Source: Scleromatobacter humisilvae
Lineage (GTDB): Bacteria; Pseudomonadota; Gammaproteobacteria; Burkholderiales; Burkholderiaceae_C
Reading direction: 5' to 3'
Length of the DNA: 64,000 nucleotides
Assembly: GCF_023231945.1 (NCBI RefSeq)
Contig: NZ_JAJLJH010000001.1
Location: forward strand, 434,001 to 498,000
Of the stretch, positions 25,764-33,938 are shown piece after piece. A program made the translations under genes and the position numbers. A model generated the notes under the pieces. It had not been told where the DNA came from, searched no databases, and saw only the letters and a list, made by a program, of their open reading frames with translations. Within the stretch, counting starts at the first letter, position 1, and every line of letters starts with the position of its first letter.

Positions 25764-27302
25764 ATGCCGGTCCTTGATTCGCTCACCGTCCGCGGCAAGC
25801 TCGCGCTCGCCTTCGGCAGCGTGCTGCTGCTGATGTTCGCGCTCGGCGGCCTCGCCGTAGCCAAGCTCTCGCAGTTGCATGGCGTCACCGAGCAGATCCT
25901 GGCGTACCGCGTCTCGGGCATCCGCGACAGCTCGCACATGGTCGAGGCCGCGACCCGCATCCGCGTGCGCGACTACCGCATGGGCGTCACGCCGACCGAC
26001 GCCATCGAGCCGGTGCTGGCGAGCCGCCTGCAGGCGATCGCCGAATTCGAGGCGGCCCGCAAGAGCTACGCCGACTTCCTGTTCGACGCGGAGGAGCGAT
26101 CGCTGTACGACCAGGCGATGCGCGACTGGCACGACTACATCGTTCTGAGCGACCAGGCCGCCGCGCTGGCGCGCACGAGCCCGCCGGAGCAGGTGCTCGC
26201 CGCGGTGATGGGCGCGGTCAAGCCCTTCGACGCCGCCGTCGCCTCGATGCGCAGGCTCACCGCCTTCAACGACGCCGGCGCGAACGCCGATGCCGCGTCC
26301 GCGCTCACCGCGTATGGCCAGAGCCGCTGGCAGATCCTGGCGATGCTGGCCGCGGCCAGCGCGCTCGCCGCAGCGCTGGGCCTGCTGATCGCCCGCGCGA
26401 TCACCGTGCCGCTGCGCGAGGCCGTGGCCGTCGCGCAGGCCGTGGCCGGCGGCGACCTGACGCACGACATCGGCTCCGACAAGATCGACGAGACGGCGCA
26501 GCTCAAGCGCGCGCTCGGCGCGATGGTGCGCAACCTGCGCGCGATCGTCTCCGACGTGCGCAGCGGCGTCGAGTCGGTGGGGACGGCGTCTGCCCAGATC
26601 GCCACCGGCAACATCGACCTCAGCCAGCGCACCGAGGAACAGGCGGCCAACCTGCAGCAGACGGCCGCGTCGATGGAGCAGATCACGTCGACCGTGCGCC
26701 AGAATGCCGACAACGCGAGCGCGGCGTCGCAACTCGCGGCCGCGGCGCGCGAGGTCGCGCTGCGCGGCGGCGGCGTCGTCGGCCACGTGGTCGACACGAT
26801 GGCCGGCATCACGACCAGCTCGCGGCGCATCGCCGACATCGTCGGCGTGATCGACGGCATCGCGTTCCAGACCAACCTGCTCGCGCTCAACGCCGCCGTC
26901 GAGGCGGCGCGCGCCGGCGAGCAGGGCCGCGGCTTCGCGGTGGTGGCCGGCGAGGTGCGCGCGCTGGCGCAGCGCAGCGCGCACGCCGCGCGCGAGATCA
27001 AGTCGCTGATCGCGCAGAGCGTCGGCCAGGTCGACGACGGCGCGCGCCAGGTGGCCGAGGCCGGCGAGACCATGCAGCGCATCGTCACGCAGGTGCAGCG
27101 CGTCACCGACCTGGTCAGCGAGATCAGCGCCGCCAGCCGCGAACAGACGCGCGGCATCGAGCAGGTGGGCCTGGCGGTGTCGCAGCTCGACCAGGTGACG
27201 CAGCAGAACGCCGCGCTGGTCGAGGAGTCGGCCGCCGCCGCCGACAGCATGCGCGTGCAGGCCGCGCACCTCGCGCAGTCGGTCGCGACGTTCAAGGTGT
27301 GA
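25764..27302 (+). CDS. Methyl-accepting chemotaxis protein
   Basis: A 512-residue chemoreceptor: N-terminal transmembrane helix (about 12-34), a four-helix-bundle-like periplasmic sensor, second transmembrane helix (about 195-215), HAMP (about 216-268) and a signalling domain. The CheA/CheW contact tip [20 protein letters not shown] is intact. There is no C-terminal pentapeptide tether for CheR/CheB. Start is ATG 25764. The next gene overlaps its stop, so a GAF protein is co-translated. Ligand unknown. Confidence 0.93.
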   Translation: MPVLDSLTVRGKLALAFGSVLLLMFALGGLAVAKLSQLHGVTEQILAYRVSGIRDSSHMVEAATRIRVRDYRMGVTPTDAIEPVLASRLQAIAEFEAARKSYADFLFDAEERSLYDQAMRDWHDYIVLSDQAAALARTSPPEQVLAAVMGAVKPFDAAVASMRRLTAFNDAGANADAASALTAYGQSRWQILAMLAAASALAAALGLLIARAITVPLREAVAVAQAVAGGDLTHDIGSDKIDETAQLKRALGAMVRNLRAIVSDVRSGVESVGTASAQIATGNIDLSQRTEEQAANLQQTAASMEQITSTVRQNADNASAASQLAAAAREVALRGGGVVGHVVDTMAGITTSSRRIADIVGVIDGIAFQTNLLALNAAVEAARAGEQGRGFAVVAGEVRALAQRSAHAAREIKSLIAQSVGQVDDGARQVAEAGETMQRIVTQVQRVTDLVSEISAASREQTRGIEQVGLAVSQLDQVTQQNAALVEESAAAADSMRVQAAHLAQSVATFKV

Positions 27303-27829
27303 TGAAGGACGTCGACGCCCTGCTCGCCCGCATCGACGACGGGCTCGCGCGCGGCCTGATCGACCAGCGGGCCGCGGCGCACTACCTCGGCGCGCACCTG
27401 AGCCGGCGCCTCTACTGCTCGCGCGTCGCGCTGTGGACGTTGCGCGAGTCGCCGGGCCGCGCCGACATCACCCGCGTCGGCGGCCACGACGCGCTGACGG
27501 ATCGGCCGCTGGCGGACGTCGTCACCTTGCGGATCGATGCCCCCTCGGCCTGGCTGGGCGAGCTGCTGGGCGGTGGCATCTACGCCAGCAGCAACGCGGC
27601 CGGCGATCGCCGCCTCGTGATGCAGCGCGACGCCTACCTCGCGCCGCAACGCGTCGGCGCGCTGCTGCAGGCGGTGATCGGCAGCGGCGGCCGCCTCTGC
27701 GGCTTCATCAGCTGCGAGCAGGTCGCCACGGTGCGCGACTGGACATCCGCCGAAGCCGCGCTGCTGCGACGCGTCGCCGACGCCGTCTCGCAACGGCGCA
27801 CCCGCCGGTTGGCACTCGCGCTGGCCTGA
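27302..27829 (+). CDS. GAF-domain protein
   Basis: A 175-residue soluble protein that reads as a single GAF domain (SRRLYCSRVALWTLRESPG, RLVMQRDAYLAPQRVGALLQ, GGRLCGFISCEQVATVRDWT, AEAALLRRVADAV). GAF domains bind small ligands or serve as dimer sensors. ATG 27302 overlaps the chemoreceptor stop (TGATG); a GTG at 27299 is an alternative start. Coupling to the chemoreceptor suggests a signalling partner, but no output domain is present. Confidence 0.75.
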   Translation: MKDVDALLARIDDGLARGLIDQRAAAHYLGAHLSRRLYCSRVALWTLRESPGRADITRVGGHDALTDRPLADVVTLRIDAPSAWLGELLGGGIYASSNAAGDRRLVMQRDAYLAPQRVGALLQAVIGSGGRLCGFISCEQVATVRDWTSAEAALLRRVADAVSQRRTRRLALALA

Positions 27830-27932
27830 AGGGACTGTCTCCCCGGCGTCAGCGCGCCCGCGCACGACGGACTATGCTGCGTGCCGCAGGCCCTCATTGC
27901 CGAAGCGGCCGCCAGACACGAAGGAGACCGTC

Positions 27933-28688
27933 ATGCACATCCCGTCCCTCAAGGAAGTGGTCAGCGCCGAGGAATGGCAGCTGCGCTGCGACCTCGCCGC
28001 CTGCTACCGCCTCGTCGCCGCCTATGGCTGGAGCGACCTCGTCTTCACGCACATCAGCGCGCGCGTGCCGGGCGACGACCACAGCTTCCTGATCAACCCG
28101 TACGGCCTGATGTTCGACGAGATCACCGCGTCGTCGCTGGTGCTGATCGACCAGGAAGGCAACAAGAAGGGCGACTCGCCGTTCCCGGTCAACCGCGCCG
28201 GCTTCGTGATCCACAGCTCGATCCACGCGGTGCGCGACGACGCGCACTGCGTGCTGCACACGCATACCCGGGCGGGTGTGGCCGTCAGCGCCCAGGCCGG
28301 CGGCGTGCTGCCGATCTCGCAGCAGTCCACCTTCGTGCTGGCCTCGCTGGCCTATCACGACTACGAAGGCGTCGCGCTGCGCGACGACGAGAAGCCGCGC
28401 CTGCAGGCCGACCTCGGCGACAAGACCTACCTGATGCTGCGCAACCACGGCCTGCTGACGGTCGGACCGTCGATCGCCGACGCGTTCCTGGCGATGTACA
28501 TGTTCGAGACCACCTGCCAGATCCAGCTCGCGGCGCAGGCCGGCGGCCCGCTGACGATGGTCGACCCGCGCATCATCGACGGCGTCGGCGAATCGATGCG
28601 CAAGCAGACCGGCAGCCAGGGCGGCGCCTTCGTCTGGCCGGCGCTGCTGCGCAAGCTCGATCGCATGGACCCGAGCTATCGCACCTGA
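27933..28688 (+). CDS. Class II aldolase/adducin-family protein
   Basis: A 251-residue zinc-dependent aldolase-fold protein. The metal ligands are visible in CVLHTHTRAGVAVSAQ (two His) and MLRNHGLLTVG (third His); GWSDLVFTHISARVPGDD carries the N-terminal family motif. AAGGAG at 27921-27926 precedes ATG 27933. Members cleave sugar phosphates or are non-aldolase relatives; substrate unknown. Confidence 0.88.
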   Translation: MHIPSLKEVVSAEEWQLRCDLAACYRLVAAYGWSDLVFTHISARVPGDDHSFLINPYGLMFDEITASSLVLIDQEGNKKGDSPFPVNRAGFVIHSSIHAVRDDAHCVLHTHTRAGVAVSAQAGGVLPISQQSTFVLASLAYHDYEGVALRDDEKPRLQADLGDKTYLMLRNHGLLTVGPSIADAFLAMYMFETTCQIQLAAQAGGPLTMVDPRIIDGVGESMRKQTGSQGGAFVWPALLRKLDRMDPSYRT

Positions 28689-28861
28689 CGCCTCGGTCCC
28701 GCCACCCAATCGTTCGGAGGCCGTGCGCCACGCACCGTGTGTGGCATTCGTCTCACGAATCGCGACGACAGCGCAGTCTTAGAGCCGACTCCCCCTTTTG
28801 CGTGACGCCACTGCCGTGTTTCGCGGCTATCCTGCGCGCCATCCTGAGGAGGAGTAAAAAA

Positions 28862-29935
28862 GTGAAATGCCAGCCCTGCGGGCAGGACAACGCGGCCACC
28901 GCCTTGTTCTGCACCGCCTGCCGCCGTCCCCTGGTGGCCCCGTCGAAGTTGCCCACCCGCATCGAACCGCTCGCGCAGCCCGCCATGGCGGCCGCCGCGC
29001 CCGCGATCGCCGCCCCGCAGGGCGCCGCCTCCGACTTCGCGCCGTCGCGCAACCGCTTCGCCCCGCCGGACGCGGGTCGCACGAGCCGCATGGGCGCCCA
29101 CTCCGAGCTCCTCACCGAGGAGGAAGCCTGGGACGCCGTCGTCGGACACGCCGGCGCCCCGTACTACGGGCGTCACTTCGAACGCCTCGCGCACGGCGGC
29201 AGCGGCGGCTGGCACTGGCCGGCCCTGTTCGTCACCTGGTTCTGGATGCTCTATCGCAAGATGTGGGTGCCCGCGCTGCTCTATGTCGTGGCCTACGTCG
29301 CCGTCAGCATCTTCGTCTCCGCGCTCGTGCCCGCTTCGCCGATGTTCGCGGGCGTGGTGTCGCTGGCCTGGACGGCGTTCTGGCTGATCGGCCCGCCGCT
29401 GCTGGCCAACCGCTGGTACTACAGGCACTGCCTCGAGAAGATCCGCGTCGTGCGCGCGCGCGGCGGCTCGAAGGAGCAGACGCTCGCGCGCCTGGAGGCG
29501 GTCGGCGGCACCAGCAACATCGCGGTCATCATCATCGCGGTCGTCGTGATCGGCTTCTTCGGCATGGGCATCCTGGCCGCGATCGCGTTGCCGCAGTACC
29601 AGAGCTACGTGATGAAGGCCAGGGTGGCCGAGGCCCTGCCCCTGGCCAACGAGGTGACGGCCGCCGTCGGCCGCCAGTACGAGCAGACCGGCACGCTGCC
29701 CAGCCAGGGCGATGTCGACGCGATCGTCGCGCACTCGGCGGCGTTCCAGGCCCACGCCGTCACGGGCGTGGAGCTCGACGACGTGCACGCCACGGTGACG
29801 CTGAGGATCCCGATCGGCGCGCGCGCCAGCGGGTCGCTCCTGTACACGCTCACGGCCGACAACAACCGCCATCCGACCTGGACCTGCTCGACCGAGGACC
29901 TGAAGCGCTACGTGCCGGCGAGCTGCCAGCCCTGA
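28862..29935 (+). CDS. Zinc ribbon/DUF2628-like/type IV pilin-like fusion protein
   Basis: A 357-residue protein of unusual layout. Residues 3-20 form a CxxC...CxxC zinc ribbon (C3, C6, C17, C20). A Pro/Ala linker leads to a DUF2628-like membrane region (about 110-205, with WHWPALFVTWFWMLYRKMW). A third hydrophobic helix (about 218-243) contains GILAAIALPQYQSYVMKARV, as in type IV pilins, followed by a pilin-like globular end with a C-terminal two-cysteine loop (WTCSTEDLKRYVPASC). Start is GTG 28862, chosen because AGGAGGAG at 28847-28854 lies 7 bases upstream and the zinc ribbon begins there. Confidence 0.75.
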   Translation: MKCQPCGQDNAATALFCTACRRPLVAPSKLPTRIEPLAQPAMAAAAPAIAAPQGAASDFAPSRNRFAPPDAGRTSRMGAHSELLTEEEAWDAVVGHAGAPYYGRHFERLAHGGSGGWHWPALFVTWFWMLYRKMWVPALLYVVAYVAVSIFVSALVPASPMFAGVVSLAWTAFWLIGPPLLANRWYYRHCLEKIRVVRARGGSKEQTLARLEAVGGTSNIAVIIIAVVVIGFFGMGILAAIALPQYQSYVMKARVAEALPLANEVTAAVGRQYEQTGTLPSQGDVDAIVAHSAAFQAHAVTGVELDDVHATVTLRIPIGARASGSLLYTLTADNNRHPTWTCSTEDLKRYVPASCQP

Positions 29936-29953
29936 GGGCCACCGCGGCCTGCC

Positions 29954-32515
29954 TCAGGCCCCGCGGTCGATGCACAGGGCCGCAACTTCGGCCGGGCCCA
30001 GCCGTCGGCCTTCCTCGCGCCAGCGCTCCAATGCCGCGGGCCCGATGCCGGCGTCGCCCAGCACCTGCAGCAGACGCGATCGGGCAATCGCTCTCACGGG
30101 CGACAGCGTCAGGCCGCTGCGTTCGACGTCGGCCAGGCCCGCGCCGTCGAGGCGCGCGGCGTCGGCATGACGTCCAGTCGCCGCGAGATACATCGCGAAC
30201 TCGAAACAGCCAAACATCAGGAAGCCGTCGCGCTGCCAGCACGGCATCGCGCGCTGCAGGGTCTGGCATGAATCGTCCAGCCGCCCGAGCATCGTCTGCG
30301 CATGCAGCAGTTGCAGTTCCGTGTAGCCGAAGCTTGCAAGCGCCGCGGCGCTCGAGGCGTGCTTCATGGCACCCGCCAGCGCGATGACCTCGTCGTGTCG
30401 CCCCAGGCAGTTCAGCGCCGCGCACAGGTTGTCGGCCGTGCGCCGCAACAGCAGGGGCTCGCCGGCGACGTTCTTCAGCATCTCGCGTTGTTCGATGAAT
30501 CTGTCGACCGCGATGTCGAAGCGGCCTTGGTGAATGCAGACGACGCCGCGCAGGTTCATCACGTCCGCGCGCAGCCAGATCGGCGCGGGCCCAGCCAGCA
30601 TCTGCTCCATCTCGACCGCAGTGGCCTCCGCGTCGTCGTATCGGCCGGCGCACATCTGCGTCCAGCCGACGTGATAGAGGGCGCGGGCGGCGCGGCGCGG
30701 TTGTCCGGCGGCACGAAACATGTCCGCGGCCGTCCTGCCGGTCCGGAGCAATTCCGCAGACGTCATTCGACAAAGGTCGCCCAGCAGCCCGAGCGCCGTC
30801 AGGAAGCGCGCCCAGGCAAGATCGTCGACCGCCGCTTCCCGCCGCGCGACGAACCGGGACGCACGTTCGAAGGCCTCGCCGGTCTCGCCCAGGGCATGGA
30901 ACAGGCTCACGCTGTTCGCGACCAGGTCGATGGCGAGGGCGTGTTCGTCCTGGCGCGCGAGCGCCCAGTCATGGGCGGCGCAAACGTTGTGGTACTCGGG
31001 CCGCAGGCGGCGCAGCATCGCTTCGAACGTGAGCTTGTCGGCGTCGGCGTAGCGCTCGTCGTCGGTTCGCACGAGCAGGTTCCGCACCGCCAGGGCATGC
31101 CGGCGTTCGAGCGCTGCGCGTTCGCCGGCCGCCTCCAGGCGTTCGAGCGCGTAGGCACGCGTGGATTCCAGCAACCGATAGCGCTGCACGTCGCCCGGAT
31201 CGCTGACCACGAGCGATTTGTCGACCAGGGCGCCCAGCGTGTCGATGACGCCCCAGTCGGACAAGTCCTCGTCGCTCACCACCGCCTGTGCGAGTTCCAG
31301 CGTGAAGCCGCCCAGGAAGACGCCGAGGCGGCGCAAGGTGCGCCGCTCATCCTCGTCCAGCAAGTCGTGGCTCCAGGCAATCGTGGCCGCCAGCGTCTGG
31401 TGGCGCGGGACGGCGGTGTGCGTGCCGCCGGTGAGGATCCTGAAGCGGTCGTCCAGCCGTTCGAGCAGCCCGCGAACACCTAGCAGGTGCACGCGGGCCG
31501 CGGCCAGCTCGATGGCCAGGGGCAGGCCGTCGAGACGCCGGCAGATCTCGGAGACGGCGGCCGAATTGGTCGGCGTCAAGGCGAAGTCGCGCTGGTGCCG
31601 GCTGGCCCGCTCCACGAACAGGCGCACGGCGCTGAAAGACTCGGGATCCGACGCATCGCCCGCTTCGGGTGCGCGCAACGGCGCGAGCCTGAACAGCGTT
31701 TCGGCGTGGGCATGCAGCATCTCCTGGCTCGTCGCCAGCACCCGCACGCCGGCGGCTCGTTCGCAGAGGGCCTGCACCAGCAATGCCGCTTCCTGGCAGA
31801 CGCGTTCGCAGTTGTCGAGCACCAGCAGCAGTTGTTGCGACGCCAGGGCCTCGGCCAGTTGCTCCTGCGCGGAAGAGGCGCCGCTCACCGGGATGCGCAG
31901 CGCGCGCGCGACCGTCTGCGCCAGAACCGAGGTGTCGAGCTCGCCCGCGAGCTCCACGATCCAGACGCCATCCCGGAACTCACCGCGCAGCGCGTTCGCC
32001 GCGGCCAGCGCCAACGAGGTCTTGCCGATCCCGCCGGCGCCGACGACGGTCACGATCGGCCGATGCAGGATCAGCGCGCGCAAGGCCTGCAGATCCTCCT
32101 CGCGCCCGATCAGCGGCGTCGGCAGCACGAGCGGCGTGCCGATCGCCGATGTCCCGCGCGAGGCGTCGTCCAAATGCGCGTGTGGCGGTGGCCAGGGCGC
32201 CTCCGTCAACGTCGCGGCGAACTGGTAGCCGCGTCCCGGATTGGTGACCACGGCGTCCGCCCCGAGAAGCTTGCGCAACGCGCTGACCTGGACCTGGAGG
32301 TTGTTCTCCTCCACCACCAGCCCGGGCCAGACGATGTCCATCAACTCGCCCTTGCTGACCATGCGGTCGCGGCGCTCGACGAGGGCGGTCAGCAAGTCCA
32401 GTGCACGCGCGCCGATGGGCAGCACGCGGCCGCCCGAAAGAAGCTGGCGCTGCACGGGCCGCAGCTCGAATTCGCCGAAGGCGTAGCAGACCGGATCGGG
32501 CGCGGATGTCGACAT
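29954..32515 (-). CDS. Winged-helix regulator with NTPase and TPR-like domains (copy 1)
   Basis: An 853-residue signal-transduction regulator. Residues about 10-105 are an OmpR/PhoB-type winged helix (recognition region VVEENNLQVQVSALRKLLGA, then NPGRGYQF). Next comes an NB-ARC/STAND-like NTPase: P-loop VVGAGGIGKTSLAL (about 160), Walker B LLLVLDNCERV (about 235), then LPLAIELAAARVHLLG. The C-terminal 400 residues are TPR-like helices. The winged helix is nearly identical to that of the regulator at 38373. A small exported protein gene is divergent upstream. The signal it reads is unknown. Confidence 0.85.
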   Translation of the reverse strand: MSTSAPDPVCYAFGEFELRPVQRQLLSGGRVLPIGARALDLLTALVERRDRMVSKGELMDIVWPGLVVEENNLQVQVSALRKLLGADAVVTNPGRGYQFAATLTEAPWPPPHAHLDDASRGTSAIGTPLVLPTPLIGREEDLQALRALILHRPIVTVVGAGGIGKTSLALAAANALRGEFRDGVWIVELAGELDTSVLAQTVARALRIPVSGASSAQEQLAEALASQQLLLVLDNCERVCQEAALLVQALCERAAGVRVLATSQEMLHAHAETLFRLAPLRAPEAGDASDPESFSAVRLFVERASRHQRDFALTPTNSAAVSEICRRLDGLPLAIELAAARVHLLGVRGLLERLDDRFRILTGGTHTAVPRHQTLAATIAWSHDLLDEDERRTLRRLGVFLGGFTLELAQAVVSDEDLSDWGVIDTLGALVDKSLVVSDPGDVQRYRLLESTRAYALERLEAAGERAALERRHALAVRNLLVRTDDERYADADKLTFEAMLRRLRPEYHNVCAAHDWALARQDEHALAIDLVANSVSLFHALGETGEAFERASRFVARREAAVDDLAWARFLTALGLLGDLCRMTSAELLRTGRTAADMFRAAGQPRRAARALYHVGWTQMCAGRYDDAEATAVEMEQMLAGPAPIWLRADVMNLRGVVCIHQGRFDIAVDRFIEQREMLKNVAGEPLLLRRTADNLCAALNCLGRHDEVIALAGAMKHASSAAALASFGYTELQLLHAQTMLGRLDDSCQTLQRAMPCWQRDGFLMFGCFEFAMYLAATGRHADAARLDGAGLADVERSGLTLSPVRAIARSRLLQVLGDAGIGPAALERWREEGRRLGPAEVAALCIDRGA

Positions 32516-32648
32516 GCTGGGTTCCTGCTCGCCTGCGCGATCGGATGCCACACGGCGCGTCGAGGGATCGGACCTGTCCCTGGCGCCGAGGAGACAGCCG
32601 CGAGCGTAGCGCTCGTCCACATGAACCGGAATCCTGCGGGCAACCGGT

Positions 32649-32688
32649 TTCAGAACGCTTAAGGCCGGCGCTCAGCCGGCTTAAGGAC
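32649..32688 (+). promoter_or_regulatory. Operator-like repeat array upstream of small exported gene (copy 1)
   Basis: Four related repeats, TTCAGAAC (32649), TTAAGGCC (32659), TCAGCCGG (32672) and TTAAGGAC (32681), roughly one helical turn apart. After a 17-base gap comes CCACACTGGAGTC (32706-32718), then 31 bases to the ATG of the gene at 32750. The same order, 17-base gap and 31-base leader are found on the other strand at 38261-38328. PhoB/OmpR-type winged helices bind such direct repeats. Confidence 0.7.
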
Positions 32689-32749
32689 ATCTCAGCGCCG
32701 CGTTTCCACACTGGAGTCCTGTTCCAACCCCAACGACCAGGAGAGCCAG

Positions 32750-33142
32750 ATGACTTCCCGCATTCGTGTTTCATTCTCGACCCGCACTCTGAAGCTCGCA
32801 ACCGCCGGCGCTTTGGTCAACGTAGGGGTGCTCGCGCTGCTCTGCGCGGCGAGCGCCTCGTCGAGCGCGGCGCCCGTGTCGGCGCCCTGCGCACCGCTGA
32901 GCGACGCGCAGCACGCGACGCTGGAAGCGGCGGCCAACGGCGTCGATGCGCTGCGCGAACACCTGTGGACGAGGCGCGGCGTCCGCGGCTACGACATGGC
33001 CGGAACGGCGAAGTGGATCGACGCCTACCGCCTGCAGGCCGCGGCCTGCAGCGCGAGCGTGGCGCAGGCGGCTCCGGCCGCTCCCGACGCGCCGGCGCCG
33101 CCGGCGGCCGACGGGACGCAGGTCGCGCAGGCGACGCGCTGA
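32750..33142 (+). CDS. Small exported two-cysteine protein (copy 1)
   Basis: A 130-residue protein with a signal peptide (residues 1-41, ending SSSAAP), a conserved core between two cysteines (CAPLSDAQHATLEAAANGVD to the C in LQAAAC), containing HLWTRRGVRG and TAKWIDAYR, and an Ala/Pro-rich tail. It is a clear paralogue of the protein encoded at 37852-38229. No family recognised. It is divergent from its regulator, with an operator-like array between. GGAG lies before the ATG. Probably periplasmic with one disulfide. Confidence 0.75.
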   Translation: MTSRIRVSFSTRTLKLATAGALVNVGVLALLCAASASSSAAPVSAPCAPLSDAQHATLEAAANGVDALREHLWTRRGVRGYDMAGTAKWIDAYRLQAAACSASVAQAAPAAPDAPAPPAADGTQVAQATR

Positions 33143-33160
33143 GCCGCCGCCGCGCGGGCC

Positions 33161-33190
33161 GGGTGCCGACGCCTCAGACCGTCGGCACCC
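33161..33190. terminator. Bidirectional hairpin between convergent genes
   Basis: A perfect 10-bp inverted repeat (33161-33170 with 33181-33190) with a 10-base loop, located where the plus-strand small exported gene and the minus-strand Imm11-like gene meet. No T run, so termination is probable but not certain. Confidence 0.5.
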
Positions 33191-33728
33191 GCACCGCCCG
33201 CAGGAATTTTCCCGCCACCCGCATCACCGCCGTCGCCGCGGCCTCGCTGGCGTAGACGTCGGGCACGCACACGGCCATGCCGCCGGCCGTCAACGTGCCC
33301 GGATGGCGGATGCGGAAGAACGGCATCGGCGCGTCGAAGGACTTCGGGAACGCGCGGATCAGCGCGATGTCGGTACCCGGCCCCGTGTCGGCCACGCTGC
33401 CGGCGGGCAGCTCGCAGCTCGTGAGCACGTGCATCGCGTAGAACTGGCCGTAGCCGGCGACCTCGACCGGCAGGAACTCGAGCTCGGGGAACTGCGACAG
33501 CTCGTCACGCACGCCTTGCGAGACGACGTGGGCGGTCGGGTGGAACAGCACCGCCGTGGCGATCTTTTCCGAGCGGTAGAGCTCCAGCGCGGGCGCCTCC
33601 CAGCGCTCGGCCAGCGGCGCCGTCGTGCGCAACAGCGGCTCGTTCCAGGCAGAGTGTTCGTTGTCGACCCACTCGGCGGCGGCGTCGGTGCCGTCGATGA
33701 AGACGGGCTTGATCTCGAAGACGGGCAT
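33174..33728 (-). CDS. Imm11/DUF1629-like protein
   Basis: A 184-residue cytoplasmic protein starting MPVFEIKPVFIDGTDAAAEW. Central parts, VSQGVRDELSQFPELEFLPV followed by a YGQFYAMHVL strand, resemble the Imm11 (DUF1629) family of polymorphic-toxin immunity proteins, but the match is by eye. ATG 33728 was preferred; an in-frame ATG at 33831 would add 34 residues. No toxin gene is visible beside it, so it may be an orphan or have another role. Confidence 0.5.
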   Translation of the reverse strand: MPVFEIKPVFIDGTDAAAEWVDNEHSAWNEPLLRTTAPLAERWEAPALELYRSEKIATAVLFHPTAHVVSQGVRDELSQFPELEFLPVEVAGYGQFYAMHVLTSCELPAGSVADTGPGTDIALIRAFPKSFDAPMPFFRIRHPGTLTAGGMAVCVPDVYASEAAATAVMRVAGKFLRAVRVPTV

Positions 33729-33938
33729 TTCCCAGTGTATGGCCTGCGGCGACGCGCCGTTGTCCTGGACAAACGATCGCGGCTTCGCAACGGACGAAGC
33801 GGGCAGTTGTTGGCACACCGGGTCAACCATGGGATCACCCGCACGCCAACCGCCGCCGGCCGCCGTAGACTGGCCCCAGGGGGTGCGCGCCCGCCCACCG
33901 GCGAAGACCGGGCCAGGCGCTTCCGGGCTACAGCGAGC

